Source of the DNA: Hyphomicrobium_A sp963724945
Lineage (GTDB): Bacteria; Pseudomonadota; Alphaproteobacteria; Rhizobiales; Hyphomicrobiaceae
Direction of reading: 5' to 3'
Assembly: GCA_963724945.1 (NCBI GenBank)
Contig: CAVRWL010000002.1
Location: 248,001 to 312,000 of the forward strand
DNA length: 64,000 bases
In this document: in pieces, positions 1 through 8,533 of the stretch
How positions within the stretch are numbered: the stretch's first letter is position 1
Layout of the letters: each line of letters opens with the position of its first letter
Translations under genes and position numbers: made by a program
The notes under the pieces: generated by a model
What the model was told of the DNA's origin: nothing
Databases searched by the model: none
The model's input: only the letters and a program-made list of their open reading frames with translations

Positions 1-461
1 CTCGCAAGGGCGCGAACCTGCTGGGTCAACTGCTCAATCTGGGCGGTGAGCGCCCGCACTTGCGTCTCCAAACCGTCGATGCGCACGTCGTTGGCCGTGC
101 CGAGGCCGGCCGCTGTATCCGAGCGCGCACCACCCGAGGGAGCGGCGGCGCCGCCGCGCGCCAGCGATTCGAGCGTGCCGACGACGACCTGCATGTCGAC
201 GAGCTGCTCCTCGAGCTGGTCGACGCGTTGCTTGAGCGCCGTATCGGCACCGGGAGGTGCGGTGGCCTGCGTGGCGGGCTTGTTCGCGACGGCGTTGCGC
301 ACCTGCGCAAGCTGCATGCCGCTCGTAGTGCCCTGCGGCGCCGGATCGGCCGCCGCTGGTAGGCAAGCTAGGCACGAGGCGACGAGCACGGCGCCAATCG
401 AAGGTACGGCGCGGGTTCGGTTGGGCAAGGTCGTTCCCTTACGTGGCAACGTCATAAGCAT
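1..461 (-). CDS. cpoB: Cell division coordinator CpoB (YbgF), N-terminal part
   Basis: Partial gene that runs off the left edge; about 153 codons are visible. The protein starts with a basic stretch and a hydrophobic segment ending in an Ala-rich region, consistent with a Sec signal peptide. Around residues 70-90 there is a heptad-like Gln/Leu/Glu stretch (RVDQLEEQLVDMQ), and near the edge a second one (LTAQIEQLTQQVRAL). These match the trimerising coiled coil of CpoB; the TPR domain expected after it is outside the window. CpoB is periplasmic and links peptidoglycan synthesis to Tol-Pal constriction in E. coli. It is the last gene of the tol-pal cluster here, 110 bp after the OmpA-domain gene. 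A second ATG six bases downstream (455) is an alternative start. Confidence 0.85.
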   Translation of the reverse strand, partial: MLMTLPRKGTTLPNRTRAVPSIGAVLVASCLACLPAAADPAPQGTTSGMQLAQVRNAVANKPATQATAPPGADTALKQRVDQLEEQLVDMQVVVGTLESLARGGAAAPSGGARSDTAAGLGTANDVRIDGLETQVRALTAQIEQLTQQVRALA

Positions 462-571
462 GCGCAGGACATCGGGTTTGCGGGCCAGGCGCCGCGCGGC
501 GGCAAAAGGCAACCGTTGCCGATGTGAACGCAGTCTGGCTGCCCTAGGCATCATCGCTATTCGTCCTGTTG

Positions 572-1594
572 TCAACGCGCGACGCCGATCCGCTCGCTGG
601 CAGCGGGCTGCGCATCGGCGGATGCCGGCGCCAACGGCGCCAAGGAGGGCGCCAAGGAGGGCGCGCCGGGCGGCGCTGGCGGCACCAAGTCTGCCGCCCT
701 CTCGTTATTGAGACCCAGCCGCTCGCGCGTCCCGCTGGCGAAGACCAGCGTCACGGCACGGCGATTTTGAGCAGCGCAGTCGGGATCCGCGCACGGCGCG
801 ATCGGGTCTGTGCGTCCCAGCGCGACCACCGCCAAGCGGGCAGCCGCGACGCCTTCCGCGACCAGGCGCCGGCGCACGGCCTCGGCCCGATCCCGCGAGA
901 GCCGCAGGTTCTCCTCCTCCGTGCCGGGCTCGTCGGCATGGCCTGCGATGGCCGCCTCGAACTCGTGCCACTGCTTGAGCCACTGCGCCTGAGCGGCGAG
1001 CGCCATGCGCGCTCTGGTGCCGAGCTCGGCGCTGCCGGCGCTAAAGAAGACTCGGTCGCCGGCCTCTGTCCGCAGCTTGGCCTGGATCGCCGCATTACGC
1101 CGCAGCTCCTGCCGCCAAGCGGCGCTGCGGCTGATCACCGGCGTCGGATCCGACGCCGGAGCCTGCGCGCGCCCTTTCACCGGCGCGACCCCGCTGGCAT
1201 CCAGTCCATGTCCATGGTCGTGTCCATGGTCGAGCGCACCGAGCTGGCGGCGTGCAAGATCGGCGGCCGCCGAATCGGGGAAGCGGGCAAGGAGGCTGTC
1301 GAAAGTCTTGCGCGCCCACTCGGCATGGCCAGCGTCGAGCTTCTCCATCCCGTCGAGATAAAGCTCCTGGGCACGCTGCTCGGGCCCATAGACGTCGCTG
1401 CGATGCTCGGCAAGCTGCAGGTGAGCTTTGGGCGGCAGGGGTGCCGCTGTCGCGAAGTTCGCCGCGGCCCCGTGCACAACGGCGGCGCTGACCGTCTCGA
1501 GACCGCCCGCGGCCGCGAGGGCAAAGATCACCGCACACGCAACCACGACGGCGCGATCGGTTACTTCACCCGATCCGCGCGCAAGGCGCAACAT
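572..1594 (-). CDS. Periplasmic OmpA-domain protein with TPR-like segment (second Pal-like protein)
   Basis: 340 aa from the ATG at 1594, which has GAGGAAG six bases upstream; the frame stays open to 1690 but that extension has no ribosome site. A signal peptide occupies roughly residues 1-37. A TPR-like helical pair follows (QRAQELYLDGMEKLDAGHAE), then a His/Asp/Gly-rich linker (DHGHDHGHG). The C-terminal half is an OmpA peptidoglycan-binding domain with the family's GHADEPGTEEENLRLSRDRA-type segment and NRRA motif. It has no lipobox, so unlike Pal it should be soluble or anchored another way. The C-terminus has short Ser-Leu-Ala-Pro repeats. It lies between pal and cpoB in the same orientation. 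Role is inferred: a peptidoglycan-binding accessory of Tol-Pal. Confidence 0.85.
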   Translation of the reverse strand: MLRLARGSGEVTDRAVVVACAVIFALAAAGGLETVSAAVVHGAAANFATAAPLPPKAHLQLAEHRSDVYGPEQRAQELYLDGMEKLDAGHAEWARKTFDSLLARFPDSAAADLARRQLGALDHGHDHGHGLDASGVAPVKGRAQAPASDPTPVISRSAAWRQELRRNAAIQAKLRTEAGDRVFFSAGSAELGTRARMALAAQAQWLKQWHEFEAAIAGHADEPGTEEENLRLSRDRAEAVRRRLVAEGVAAARLAVVALGRTDPIAPCADPDCAAQNRRAVTLVFASGTRERLGLNNERAADLVPPAPPGAPSLAPSLAPLAPASADAQPAASERIGVAR

Positions 1595-1718
1595 CCCGCT
1601 TCCTCGCAAAGACAAACCGCTGAAATCAGGAGCGGACACTGCTCGGCCAATGCGGCCAAACTTTGCCAGGAATCGCGAGTCGCCGCGCATGCCGACGACG
1701 CCGACCGGGTGGTCCTGG

Positions 1719-2240
1719 CTAGTTGCCGATTGCGACGTTGCCGCCGTCCCTTGAGTTCAGCACGGTTTGCGCGCGGCGGTTCTGCGACCAGCAGGAGATA
1801 TCGTTGCAAACTGCAACGGGGCGCTCCTTGCCGTACGAGATTGTGCGGATGCGTGCGCCGTTGACGCCGTTCTGGGCCAGAAAGTTGCGCACCGTTGTGG
1901 CGCGGCGGGCGCCGAGCGCAATGTTGTACTCGCGCGTGCCGCGCTCGTCGGCATGTCCCTCGATCGTGATCGTGTACTGCGGGTAGCGCTGCAGCCACTG
2001 CGCCTGCTTCTGCAGGGTCGCGGTCGCCTCGGGCGAAAGATCGCTGGAGTCGGTGGTGAAATAGACGATGTCACCGACGTTGACGCTGAAGTCGCGATGA
2101 GTACCCGGAGTCACCGAGCCGTCACCAGTGAGCTGGGAGCTCGGCTGGTTCTGGTTGTTGGCGCATCCGGCAATGGCCGCGCACAAGAGAACGGCAGCGG
2201 CCAGGTACGACGCGCGGGCGAGCCAAGTTGAAGCGGCCAT
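1719..2240 (-). CDS. pal: Peptidoglycan-associated lipoprotein Pal
   Basis: 174 aa from ATG 2240, with AAAGGA upstream; a GTG start at 2264 is possible but weaker. The signal peptide ends in the lipobox IAGC, so the mature N-terminus is a lipidated Cys placed in the outer membrane. The rest is a single OmpA-type peptidoglycan-binding domain with the Pal signatures GHADERGTREYN, YGKERPV and NRRAQ. A Cys pair lies near the C-terminus (CNDISC). Pal anchors the outer membrane to peptidoglycan and is released from the wall through TolB during constriction. Unusually, tolB does not directly precede it: three mini-lipoprotein genes lie between them. Confidence 0.96.
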   Translation of the reverse strand: MAASTWLARASYLAAAVLLCAAIAGCANNQNQPSSQLTGDGSVTPGTHRDFSVNVGDIVYFTTDSSDLSPEATATLQKQAQWLQRYPQYTITIEGHADERGTREYNIALGARRATTVRNFLAQNGVNGARIRTISYGKERPVAVCNDISCWSQNRRAQTVLNSRDGGNVAIGN

Positions 2241-2458
2241 GCGGAGGTTTCCTTTTGTCACCACATCACTTGAACATCAAAGTGCGGTGACAGTTCCAGA
2301 CGAAAAACGGAGTTATCCGACCGTTCGTACGAAAATATGGCCGAGCACTGGAAGCTACCCTGCCCGCGAACGTTTTCCCCCAACCGGCCGCTCTCATGGC
2401 TGCCGCTAAACAAGTACTTGGAAACTCACCCCTAAGCCTGCCGCAACCCTAGATACGT

Positions 2459-2500
2459 CAAGACCGAGGCTGGCGCGTTGGCGCCGGTACCTCGGTCTTG
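2459..2500. terminator. Strong hairpin downstream of the mini-lipoprotein genes
   Basis: Perfect 11-bp inverted repeat, CAAGACCGAGG at 2459-2469 and CCTCGGTCTTG at 2490-2500, with an inner GGCGC/GCGCC pair (2472-2476 and 2481-2485). It sits about 50 bp past the last mini-lipoprotein stop and upstream of pal. It has no clear U-tract on either strand. It could attenuate read-through or protect the 3' end of the lipoprotein transcript; the terminator label is inference. Confidence 0.55.
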
Positions 2501-2551
2501 CAATCCTATTTCTTTGACGGAAACCGCCAAAGACATCGTAGGTGTGGCGAG

Positions 2552-2677
2552 TTACCGAGCCGGCTGAGTCGCCGCCGGAACGGTGGCGCCGAGCTTCAGC
2601 GGAACAGGCTCTTCGCGCCGGCAAGCGCCGAGAGCGACAGCAGCGACAACAGTCGCGATAAGGATGGCCCCCTTCAT
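2552..2677 (-). CDS. Mini-lipoprotein, tandem copy 1 (41 aa)
   Basis: Short gene, 41 codons plus TAA. It has a Lys start region, a hydrophobic Val/Ala-rich signal sequence and the lipobox LGAC. The mature part is only about 23 residues and reads CRREEPVPLKLGATVPAATQ followed by PAR. GGAG and GAGGA lie upstream of the ATG. Two neighbouring genes encode close paralogues with the same CRREEPVPLKLGA core. The strong sequence match among the three, each with its own ribosome site and stop, argues for real genes. Lipidation and periplasmic location follow from the lipobox; function is unknown. It differs from LptM-type small lipoproteins in the residues after the Cys. Confidence 0.85.
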   Translation of the reverse strand: MKGAILIATVVAAVALGACRREEPVPLKLGATVPAATQPAR

Positions 2678-2723
2678 TGTCCTCAATCTCCTAAATGTTG
2701 ACTTTGGCCCGAAACCGTTAGGG

Positions 2724-2846
2724 TTAGCGAGCTTGCTCAGTGGTCGGCATAGCGGCGCCGAGCTTCAGCGGAACGGGCTCTTCACGACGGCAAGCGCCAA
2801 GAGCAACAGCAGCGACGACGACGGCGAGCACGATTGCACTCTTCAT
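2724..2846 (-). CDS. Mini-lipoprotein, tandem copy 2 (40 aa)
   Basis: 40 aa from ATG 2846, with AGGAG nine bases upstream; a longer in-frame reading to 2924 has no support. Layout matches its neighbours: MKSAIVLAV-type signal peptide, lipobox LGAC, then CRREEPVPLKLGAAMPTTEQ and AR. This copy has a shorter, more divergent tail (PTTEQAR instead of PAATQPAR). It is separated from copies 1 and 3 by about 45 bp each, so the three could be one transcript. No known function. Confidence 0.85.
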   Translation of the reverse strand: MKSAIVLAVVVAAVALGACRREEPVPLKLGAAMPTTEQAR

Positions 2847-2886
2847 AGCATTTTCTCCTATGTTGTCCTGGCCTTGCCGCCTGCTC

Positions 2887-3021
2887 TTAGCGAGCGGGCT
2901 GCGTGGCGGCCGGCACATTGGCACCGAGCTTCAGCGGCACCGGCTCTTCACGACGGCACGCGCCCAAGGCGACGGCCGCAACCACTGCTGACAGAACGAT
3001 CAGCCCCTTAACACCATGCAT
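2887..3021 (-). CDS. Mini-lipoprotein, tandem copy 3 (44 aa)
   Basis: 44 aa from ATG 3021, AGGAG eight bases upstream. Signal peptide with a slightly longer N-region (MHGVKGLIVL), lipobox LGAC, and mature CRREEPVPLKLGANVPAATQ plus PAR. This is the most upstream copy in the minus-strand direction and lies 273 bp after the tolB stop, so the trio probably has its own promoter in 3022-3294. That gap holds no other gene I can see. The conserved charged CRREEP core across three copies suggests selection on the mature peptide, not only on the signal sequence. Confidence 0.85.
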   Translation of the reverse strand: MHGVKGLIVLSAVVAAVALGACRREEPVPLKLGANVPAATQPAR

Positions 3022-3294
3022 GGTAAGTTCTCCTGATGCTTTATCGGCACTAGCCATCTAATGGCGTACTGGCGCGGCCCGGCTTGATCAAGAACAGAGG
3101 CAGTTATCCCTCGGTTTTCCAGGCCGGTAGATGCGAAAATGCCACGCCGATTTACGCCCTCTTCCAGCCTGTGAGCAAACATTTGCGAGCTCGGCGAAGA
3201 GCATGAAATGCCGCCACAAAACGGCTCACCCTGAGGCGGGTGAACATGCCTCCATTGAGCACACGTCGAGGTTAAATCCGAGTTAAAGTGTGTA

Positions 3295-4785
3295 TCAATT
3301 CAGAAGTGGCGACCAGGCGGGGTCAGAGGCGAACGAGGGCGTCGGCACGAGGCGCTCGTTGTAGCCGGTAAGATCGATCGAATAGATTCGCGGCCCCCCC
3401 TCTGCGCCCGGCGAATCCCGGAAGAACATCAGTACGCGGCCGTTCGGCGCCCAGGTCGGCCCCTCGTTGTGAAATCCCTCCGTCAGGATGCGTTCGCCCG
3501 AGCCGTCCGGGCGCATGACACCGATCAGGAAACGCCCGCCGAGTTGCTTGGTAAAGGCGACGTAGTCGCCGCGTGGCGACCACACGGGCGTGGAGTAGCG
3601 CCCATCCCCTAAGCTGATTCGATGCGGGTTCGAACCATCCGCATTCATCACGTAGATCTCCTGTGTGCCGTCACGGTCCGTCTCGAACGCGATCTGGCGA
3701 CCGTCGGGCGCGTAGCTGGGGCTGGTGTCGATGGCGGTGCCGGGCGTCAATTGCCGCTTCTGGTGATTGCGCAGATCCATCTCGTAGATGCTCGAGTTGC
3801 CGCCATTCTGCAGGCTCATGATGACGCGCTGGCCGTCGGGTGAAAACCGCGGCGCGAACGTCATGCCCGGGAAGTCGCCGACCATCTGGCGCTGGCCTGT
3901 CTCGAGGTTCATCAGGAACACGCGCGGCTGATCACCGGTGTAAGACATGAAGGTGATCTCCTGGCTGGTCGGACTGAAGCGCGGCGTGAGCACAAGCTCG
4001 TTGCCGCGGCTCAACAGCCGCACGTTCTTGCCGTCCTGATCCATAATGGCGAGGCGCTTGATGCGGTGGTCCTTGGGACCGGTCTCGTCGACGAAGACGA
4101 CGTGCGTGTCGAAGTAGCCCTTCTCGCCGGTGAGCTGTTGATAAACCTGATCGGCGATGATGTGGCCGACGCGGCGCCAGTTCTGCGCGCTCGTTGCGAA
4201 CCGCTGTCCGGCGAGCTGGCGTCCCGAGGCGACGTCCCACAAGCGGAACTCGGAGACGATCCGGCCGTCGCTCGCCTGCCCCACGTTGCCGATGACGAGC
4301 GCATCGGCCTGAATCGCGCGCCAGTCGGGAAAGCGCGGCGCTGCGTTGATGTCGCGCACCTGCTCCAGAAACGACGCACGGTCGAGCGGCTGAAACAGCC
4401 CCGAGTGATCGAGGTCGTCGGTGATCACGTCGGCGACGTCGGCGGCAAGCTTGGGGTCGGGTCCTAAAAACACCGGGATGGCGATGGGGATGGGCGCGAG
4501 CGTACCTTGCGTCTGACGTCCCTGCAGACCGCCACCCGGGGCGGCGGCGCCGCCGCTTGGATATGCGGATGCCGGCGGCTGCTCCATGGCGCGCAACTGG
4601 CCGTCGAGACCGCCGCCGGTGGACGGTCCCTTGTAGCTGTCGTCGTAGCCCTGCGCGACCGCCGGTGCCGCAATCGCGCCGAGCAGTGCGAGCGTGAGCA
4701 CCAGATCGCGGGCCAAATGTGCGGCGCGCCGCACACTGGCGTGCAGCTCCGCGGAGCGCAGCTCTTTCGGCAAAGTTGTGTTCAC
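3295..4785 (-). CDS. tolB: Tol-Pal system protein TolB
   Basis: 496 aa from a GTG at 4785 with AGGAG upstream; an ATG at 4809 in frame is the alternative. Signal peptide ends near APAVAQ. After a short Gly/Pro linker comes the TolB N-terminal domain (about residues 70-200, with FLGPDPKLAADVADVI and the YFDTHVVFV-type strand), then a six-bladed beta-propeller whose blades carry repeated motifs such as LTPRFSP, SFAPRFSPDG-like and NADGSNPHRIS. Periplasmic partner of Pal and TolA. It lies 50 bp after tolA in the same direction. All family features are intact. Confidence 0.96.
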   Translation of the reverse strand: MNTTLPKELRSAELHASVRRAAHLARDLVLTLALLGAIAAPAVAQGYDDSYKGPSTGGGLDGQLRAMEQPPASAYPSGGAAAPGGGLQGRQTQGTLAPIPIAIPVFLGPDPKLAADVADVITDDLDHSGLFQPLDRASFLEQVRDINAAPRFPDWRAIQADALVIGNVGQASDGRIVSEFRLWDVASGRQLAGQRFATSAQNWRRVGHIIADQVYQQLTGEKGYFDTHVVFVDETGPKDHRIKRLAIMDQDGKNVRLLSRGNELVLTPRFSPTSQEITFMSYTGDQPRVFLMNLETGQRQMVGDFPGMTFAPRFSPDGQRVIMSLQNGGNSSIYEMDLRNHQKRQLTPGTAIDTSPSYAPDGRQIAFETDRDGTQEIYVMNADGSNPHRISLGDGRYSTPVWSPRGDYVAFTKQLGGRFLIGVMRPDGSGERILTEGFHNEGPTWAPNGRVLMFFRDSPGAEGGPRIYSIDLTGYNERLVPTPSFASDPAWSPLLN

Positions 4786-4835
4786 GTCCTCACTCCTGGC
4801 GGATGTCATTGTGCGAAAACACCACACGCTACCGA

Positions 4836-5855
4836 TCACCGTTGCACGAGGCCGAGGATGACCGGCCAGTCGAAATCCCACGTGATCACGCTCCAGCCGG
4901 CATACTTGTCCGGCGGAAGATGAAACGGTGCGCACTCCTTGATGGCGCGGACCGATGCTTCGGCGGCGATGCTGTAGAGCGGCGAACTCTGTCGGTTGAG
5001 CAAAACCGGCTCGCCGTCGAGAGAGCCGTCCTGGCGCAACCGGAAGCGAACCTTCACCACCGGCGTGTCGACCCCTCCTCCGCCGCCCGGCAACCTTGAG
5101 CACGGCTCCAACTGCGACCTCAGCATGGATGCCAGGAGATCCGCCTCGCGCGCCGACATTACAGTGTCATGCCCCTGGCGCTCGCCGGCCGTCGGCCCGG
5201 TGTACGTGGTGGGCTTGGTCGGCGGCGTGGAGGTCTGCGGCGCGCCGCGCTTGTCGGGCGACTTGTCGATGAGCGCGGCGATGCGATCAGGATCGAATTG
5301 CTTCTTCTTGGCCTCCTCGGCCTTGCGCTTCTCCTCGGCGAGCTTCTTGCGCTTCTCCTCGGTCTTCTTGCGCTCTTCGGCTTTCTTCTTCTCCTCGGCC
5401 TTTTTCTTGGCCTCCGCCTTTTTCTTCTCCTGCTCTTTCCGCTCCGCTTCGAGCTTCTCCTCGAGCTTCTTCTTCTCCTCCAGCGTCGGGCCGGGGTCGG
5501 GCGGAGGTGGTGGGAGGGCCGCGAGCTTCTCCGCGATCGCGTCCTCTTTGGGCTTGGCCGCTTGCGTCTTTTCCGGCTCGGGCGGCGGAGCGGCAGCGGG
5601 CGGCGGCGCCGTCACGGGCTTGGGCTTCTCGGCTTCCTTCTTGGAGACCTCCGGCTTCGGCTCCTCCTTGGCCTTGGCCTCGAGCTCCTTGGATTCGGGG
5701 CTGCCCTGCTTTAATCGCGTAAACTCGGACGGCGTGATGATCGTCGCCTCGATCGTCGGCGTTTCGGGAAAGTCCGGCACACGGTGGAGCGAGAGCAGCG
5801 CCCAGGCCAACAGCAGGGCATGGCCGACGAACGAGGTGAGGAGCCCGCGGTACAA
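4836..5855 (-). CDS. tolA: Cell envelope integrity protein TolA
   Basis: 339 aa with the three-part TolA layout. An N-terminal transmembrane helix (SFVGHALLLAWALLSL) is followed by a very long Lys/Glu/Ala helical region (about residues 45-200, many KKKAEEKKK-like repeats) that spans the periplasm. A compact C-terminal domain holds two Cys residues (EPCSRLP and KECAPF), in the position of the TolA-III domain that contacts TolB/Pal. Gly/Pro patches interrupt the helix (PPPAAAPPPEPEK). It starts 3 bp after the tolR stop, so translation is probably coupled. Weak sequence conservation of domain III is normal for alphaproteobacteria. Confidence 0.93.
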   Translation of the reverse strand: MYRGLLTSFVGHALLLAWALLSLHRVPDFPETPTIEATIITPSEFTRLKQGSPESKELEAKAKEEPKPEVSKKEAEKPKPVTAPPPAAAPPPEPEKTQAAKPKEDAIAEKLAALPPPPPDPGPTLEEKKKLEEKLEAERKEQEKKKAEAKKKAEEKKKAEERKKTEEKRKKLAEEKRKAEEAKKKQFDPDRIAALIDKSPDKRGAPQTSTPPTKPTTYTGPTAGERQGHDTVMSAREADLLASMLRSQLEPCSRLPGGGGGVDTPVVKVRFRLRQDGSLDGEPVLLNRQSSPLYSIAAEASVRAIKECAPFHLPPDKYAGWSVITWDFDWPVILGLVQR

Positions 5856-5858
5856 ACC

Positions 5859-6308
5859 TTAGCCTCCATCCTCCACTTCCGTGACGAGCGACACCTTGCG
5901 GAAGCCTCCGGCGCTGATGCGGCCCATCACCCGCATGACGACACCGTAGGTCACGCCCTTGTCGCCGCGCACGAAGATCTGCTCGTCATAGCCGTTCTTG
6001 GCGATGGCCTTGAGCTTGGGCGCGATCTCGTCGAGCGTGACCGGCGTCTCGCCGATATAGACGCTGCCGTCCGCCTTGACGCTGATGGCGAGCGGCTTCT
6101 CCGTCGCCTGCAGCTGCTTGCCTTTGGCCTGCGGCAGCTCGATCGGCACGCCGACCTGCAACAGCGGCGCGGCGACCATGAAGATGATCAGGAGCACGAG
6201 CATGACGTCGACCATGGGCGTGACGTTGATCTCGCTCATGGGCGTATGACGGCGCGACCGGCGCCGGCGACCGGCGGCTTGCGGCGTTGACCTGATGCTC
6301 GCACCCAT
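5859..6308 (-). CDS. tolR: TolR (ExbD family) motor subunit
   Basis: 149 aa: a basic cytoplasmic N-terminus, one transmembrane helix containing the conserved Asp of the ExbD/TolR family (NVTPMVDVMLVLLIIFMVAA), and a periplasmic domain with GETPVTLDEI- and VRGDKGVTYG-type segments seen in the family. The Asp couples proton flow through TolQ to TolA movement. Start at 6308 is favoured by the usual length; the 122-bp gap to tolQ is larger than normal for this operon and contains no gene. Confidence 0.95.
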   Translation of the reverse strand: MGASIRSTPQAAGRRRRSRRHTPMSEINVTPMVDVMLVLLIIFMVAAPLLQVGVPIELPQAKGKQLQATEKPLAISVKADGSVYIGETPVTLDEIAPKLKAIAKNGYDEQIFVRGDKGVTYGVVMRVMGRISAGGFRKVSLVTEVEDGG

Positions 6309-6430
6309 GTGCCGACCCTTGCTCCTGCCCTTGCACTCTTCCGATCGCTCAGCCCTCGCCCCCGCGCCGCCGGCCAGCGGAGGAAAGCCTGGCTCCGGCG
6401 CCCGCGCGCCTAAGCGACTCGCTCAATCCC

Positions 6431-7147
6431 TCAAGTTCTGACGTCGATCTGCCGCGAAACGATGGCAGCGAACTCATCCGCGAACGCCTCCAGCCGGTGG
6501 CTGATCGCTTGGCTGTCGGCGGAATACTTATTGTAGAAGATGACGGCGGGAATGGCGGCGAGAAGCCCCAGCGCGGTCGCAAACAACGCCTCCGCGATGC
6601 CTGGGGCCACCACGGCGAGGTTGGTGTTCTTCGACACCGCGATCGCCTGGAAGCTCGTCATGATGCCCCACACCGTGCCGAACAGGCCGACAAAGGGCGC
6701 CGTCGCACCGACCGTCGCCAGAAACAGAAGGCGCCGGTCGAGGCGCTCCATCTCGCGGCTGATCGTGACGTCCATCACCTTCTCGACGCGCAGCTGAATG
6801 CCGCCGAGCGCCCTGATGTTGCCCTCCACCGAGCGCTTCCACTCGCGCATGGCGGCAACGAACAGCGCGGCCATGGTAATCGGCTTGGTGCGCGAAAGCG
6901 CATTGTAGAGCTCATCGAGCGACTGGCCCGACCAGAACATGTGCTCGAAGCGGTCCAACTCAACGCGCGCGCGCCGGAACGCGAAGAACTTCTCCACGAC
7001 GATCGCCCACGACCAGATGGAGGCTATGAGCAGTCCGCCCATGACGAACTGCACTACGAAGGAGGCGTGCAGGAACAGTTCCAGAAACGAGAAGCCGCCC
7101 ACCGTCGCGGGACCGATGGCTTCCTTGGCAAGATCGGTGGGGTTCAT
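6431..7147 (-). CDS. tolQ: TolQ (ExbB family) proton channel subunit
   Basis: 238 aa with three transmembrane helices: one near residues 18-45, and a pair around 140-165 and 175-205 (FVGLFGTVWGIMTSF, IAEALFATALGLLAAIPAV), the typical ExbB/TolQ helices that form the pentamer pore. Inner-membrane partner of TolR and TolA. First gene of the local tolQRAB run. ybgC, which normally precedes tolQ directly, is 8.7 kb upstream here. The 288 bp between this start and the divergent DUF4424 gene should hold both promoters; I cannot pick out -35/-10 boxes with confidence. Confidence 0.96.
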   Translation of the reverse strand: MNPTDLAKEAIGPATVGGFSFLELFLHASFVVQFVMGGLLIASIWSWAIVVEKFFAFRRARVELDRFEHMFWSGQSLDELYNALSRTKPITMAALFVAAMREWKRSVEGNIRALGGIQLRVEKVMDVTISREMERLDRRLLFLATVGATAPFVGLFGTVWGIMTSFQAIAVSKNTNLAVVAPGIAEALFATALGLLAAIPAVIFYNKYSADSQAISHRLEAFADEFAAIVSRQIDVRT

Positions 7148-7435
7148 CGTCCTATCCGTGATCGTGGGAGGGGCCGGCAGAGGATGGCACGCGCGATGGC
7201 TTGCCCGACGCGACGCTGGCAGTCAAAGCCCACATTGGCGTGCTTCGCCCGCATCCCCAAGAGGGCATGTTGCCTCGCAATATGACGAAACAAGGGCCCA
7301 CAAGCACGAAGAAGCCTTGGCTCGCAGGGGGTTATCAACGGGCGGCCGAGAGGGTTACTTGAGACAATTTAAACGCCAACCGCCCGACACTATGACAGAT
7401 ATGACCCTTCGCCACCGCCAGGCAGGGAGACGGCC

Positions 7436-8485
7436 ATGCATCCTCAGCAAAGGACGGCGCTAAGCGCCGCGAAGGTGCCCCGCGGCGTCGCGGTTCTGGC
7501 GCTCTTCGGGCTCGCCATGCTCGGCGCGGCGACCTCGACGCACGCCAACGACTCTTCGGCGCATCTTGCGACCGGCGGTCTCATCTTGTCGCGCAGCGAC
7601 GCCATCGAGATTGCGTCCGAGGACCTCTTCATCTCAACCGCGGTCGTGCGCGTCCGCTATCGCTTCCTCAATACCACCGATCACGAGGTGACGACCCTTG
7701 TCGCCTTCCCGTTGCCGGACATCACCGCACCCTCCGACGCCACCAACTTCGTGATTCCCGTAGAGGACCCCGTGAACTTCCTCGGCTTCGCCACGACCGT
7801 CGACGGCAAGCCGGTCAAGATGCAGGTCGAGCAGAAGGCGATCGCGCTTGGCATCGATCGCACGGCGATGCTCGAGAAATTGGGGATACCGATCGCGCCG
7901 CACGTCCCGGGCGCGGCCGCGGCGCTGGAGAAGTTGCCGGCACCCGCCCAAGCGGAGCTGCAGGATCTCGGATTGATCACCTTTGAGGAATACGACGAGG
8001 GCAAGGGGATGGAGCGTCACGCGCGCCCCTTATGGTCGCTCAAAACCACCTACTACTGGGAGCAGGTCTTCCCCGCCAAGGCGCAGCTCGTTGTCGAGCA
8101 CCAGTATAAGCCGTCCGTCGGCGCCTCGGTCCAGTCCATGGTCGGCGCGAGCTTCGCCGACGCCGACACGATGGCGGATTACAAGCGTCGCTATTGCATG
8201 GATGCGGACTTCGTGAAGGCTGCAACGGTGCTGCAGAAGTCCGGCAAGGTTCGGCTCGCGGAAGCGCGACTGGAGTACATTCTGTCCACGGGCTCGAACT
8301 GGGCCGGCCCGATCAAGGATTTTCGCCTCGTCGTCGACAAGGGCTCCCCCGAAAATCTCGTGAGCTTCTGCGCTGAGGGCGTGAAAAAGATCTCGCCCAC
8401 CCAGTTCGAGGTGCATCACACCGATTACTGGCCGACGCGCAACCTCGAGGTCTTGATCCTCGAGCCGCATGCGCAGAACCAATAG
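7436..8485 (+). CDS. DUF4424 family exported protein
   Basis: 349 aa. N-terminal signal peptide (VAVLALFGLAMLGAATSTHA), then the family's opening NDSSAHLATGGLILSRS, which I recognise as DUF4424. The rest is a mostly beta periplasmic domain with a central region (FLNTTDHEVTTLVAFPLPDI) and conserved YYWEQVFPA and CMDADF segments; two Cys (CMDADF, SFCAEG) could form a disulphide. A GGGAGA-type ribosome site lies near the ATG. Divergent from tolQ. DUF4424 has no established function, so only extracytoplasmic location is supported. Confidence 0.85.
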   Translation: MHPQQRTALSAAKVPRGVAVLALFGLAMLGAATSTHANDSSAHLATGGLILSRSDAIEIASEDLFISTAVVRVRYRFLNTTDHEVTTLVAFPLPDITAPSDATNFVIPVEDPVNFLGFATTVDGKPVKMQVEQKAIALGIDRTAMLEKLGIPIAPHVPGAAAALEKLPAPAQAELQDLGLITFEEYDEGKGMERHARPLWSLKTTYYWEQVFPAKAQLVVEHQYKPSVGASVQSMVGASFADADTMADYKRRYCMDADFVKAATVLQKSGKVRLAEARLEYILSTGSNWAGPIKDFRLVVDKGSPENLVSFCAEGVKKISPTQFEVHHTDYWPTRNLEVLILEPHAQNQ

Positions 8486-8533
8486 CGCCGAGCCGCCGTG
8501 CGAATGCGCCTAAGAGGTCGGCAAGAGGATGCC

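Noticed and set aside
569..1864. 431-codon plus-strand open frame
   Set aside because: It lies antisense to the OmpA-domain and pal genes; low-complexity Arg-rich translation typical of GC-rich shadow frames.
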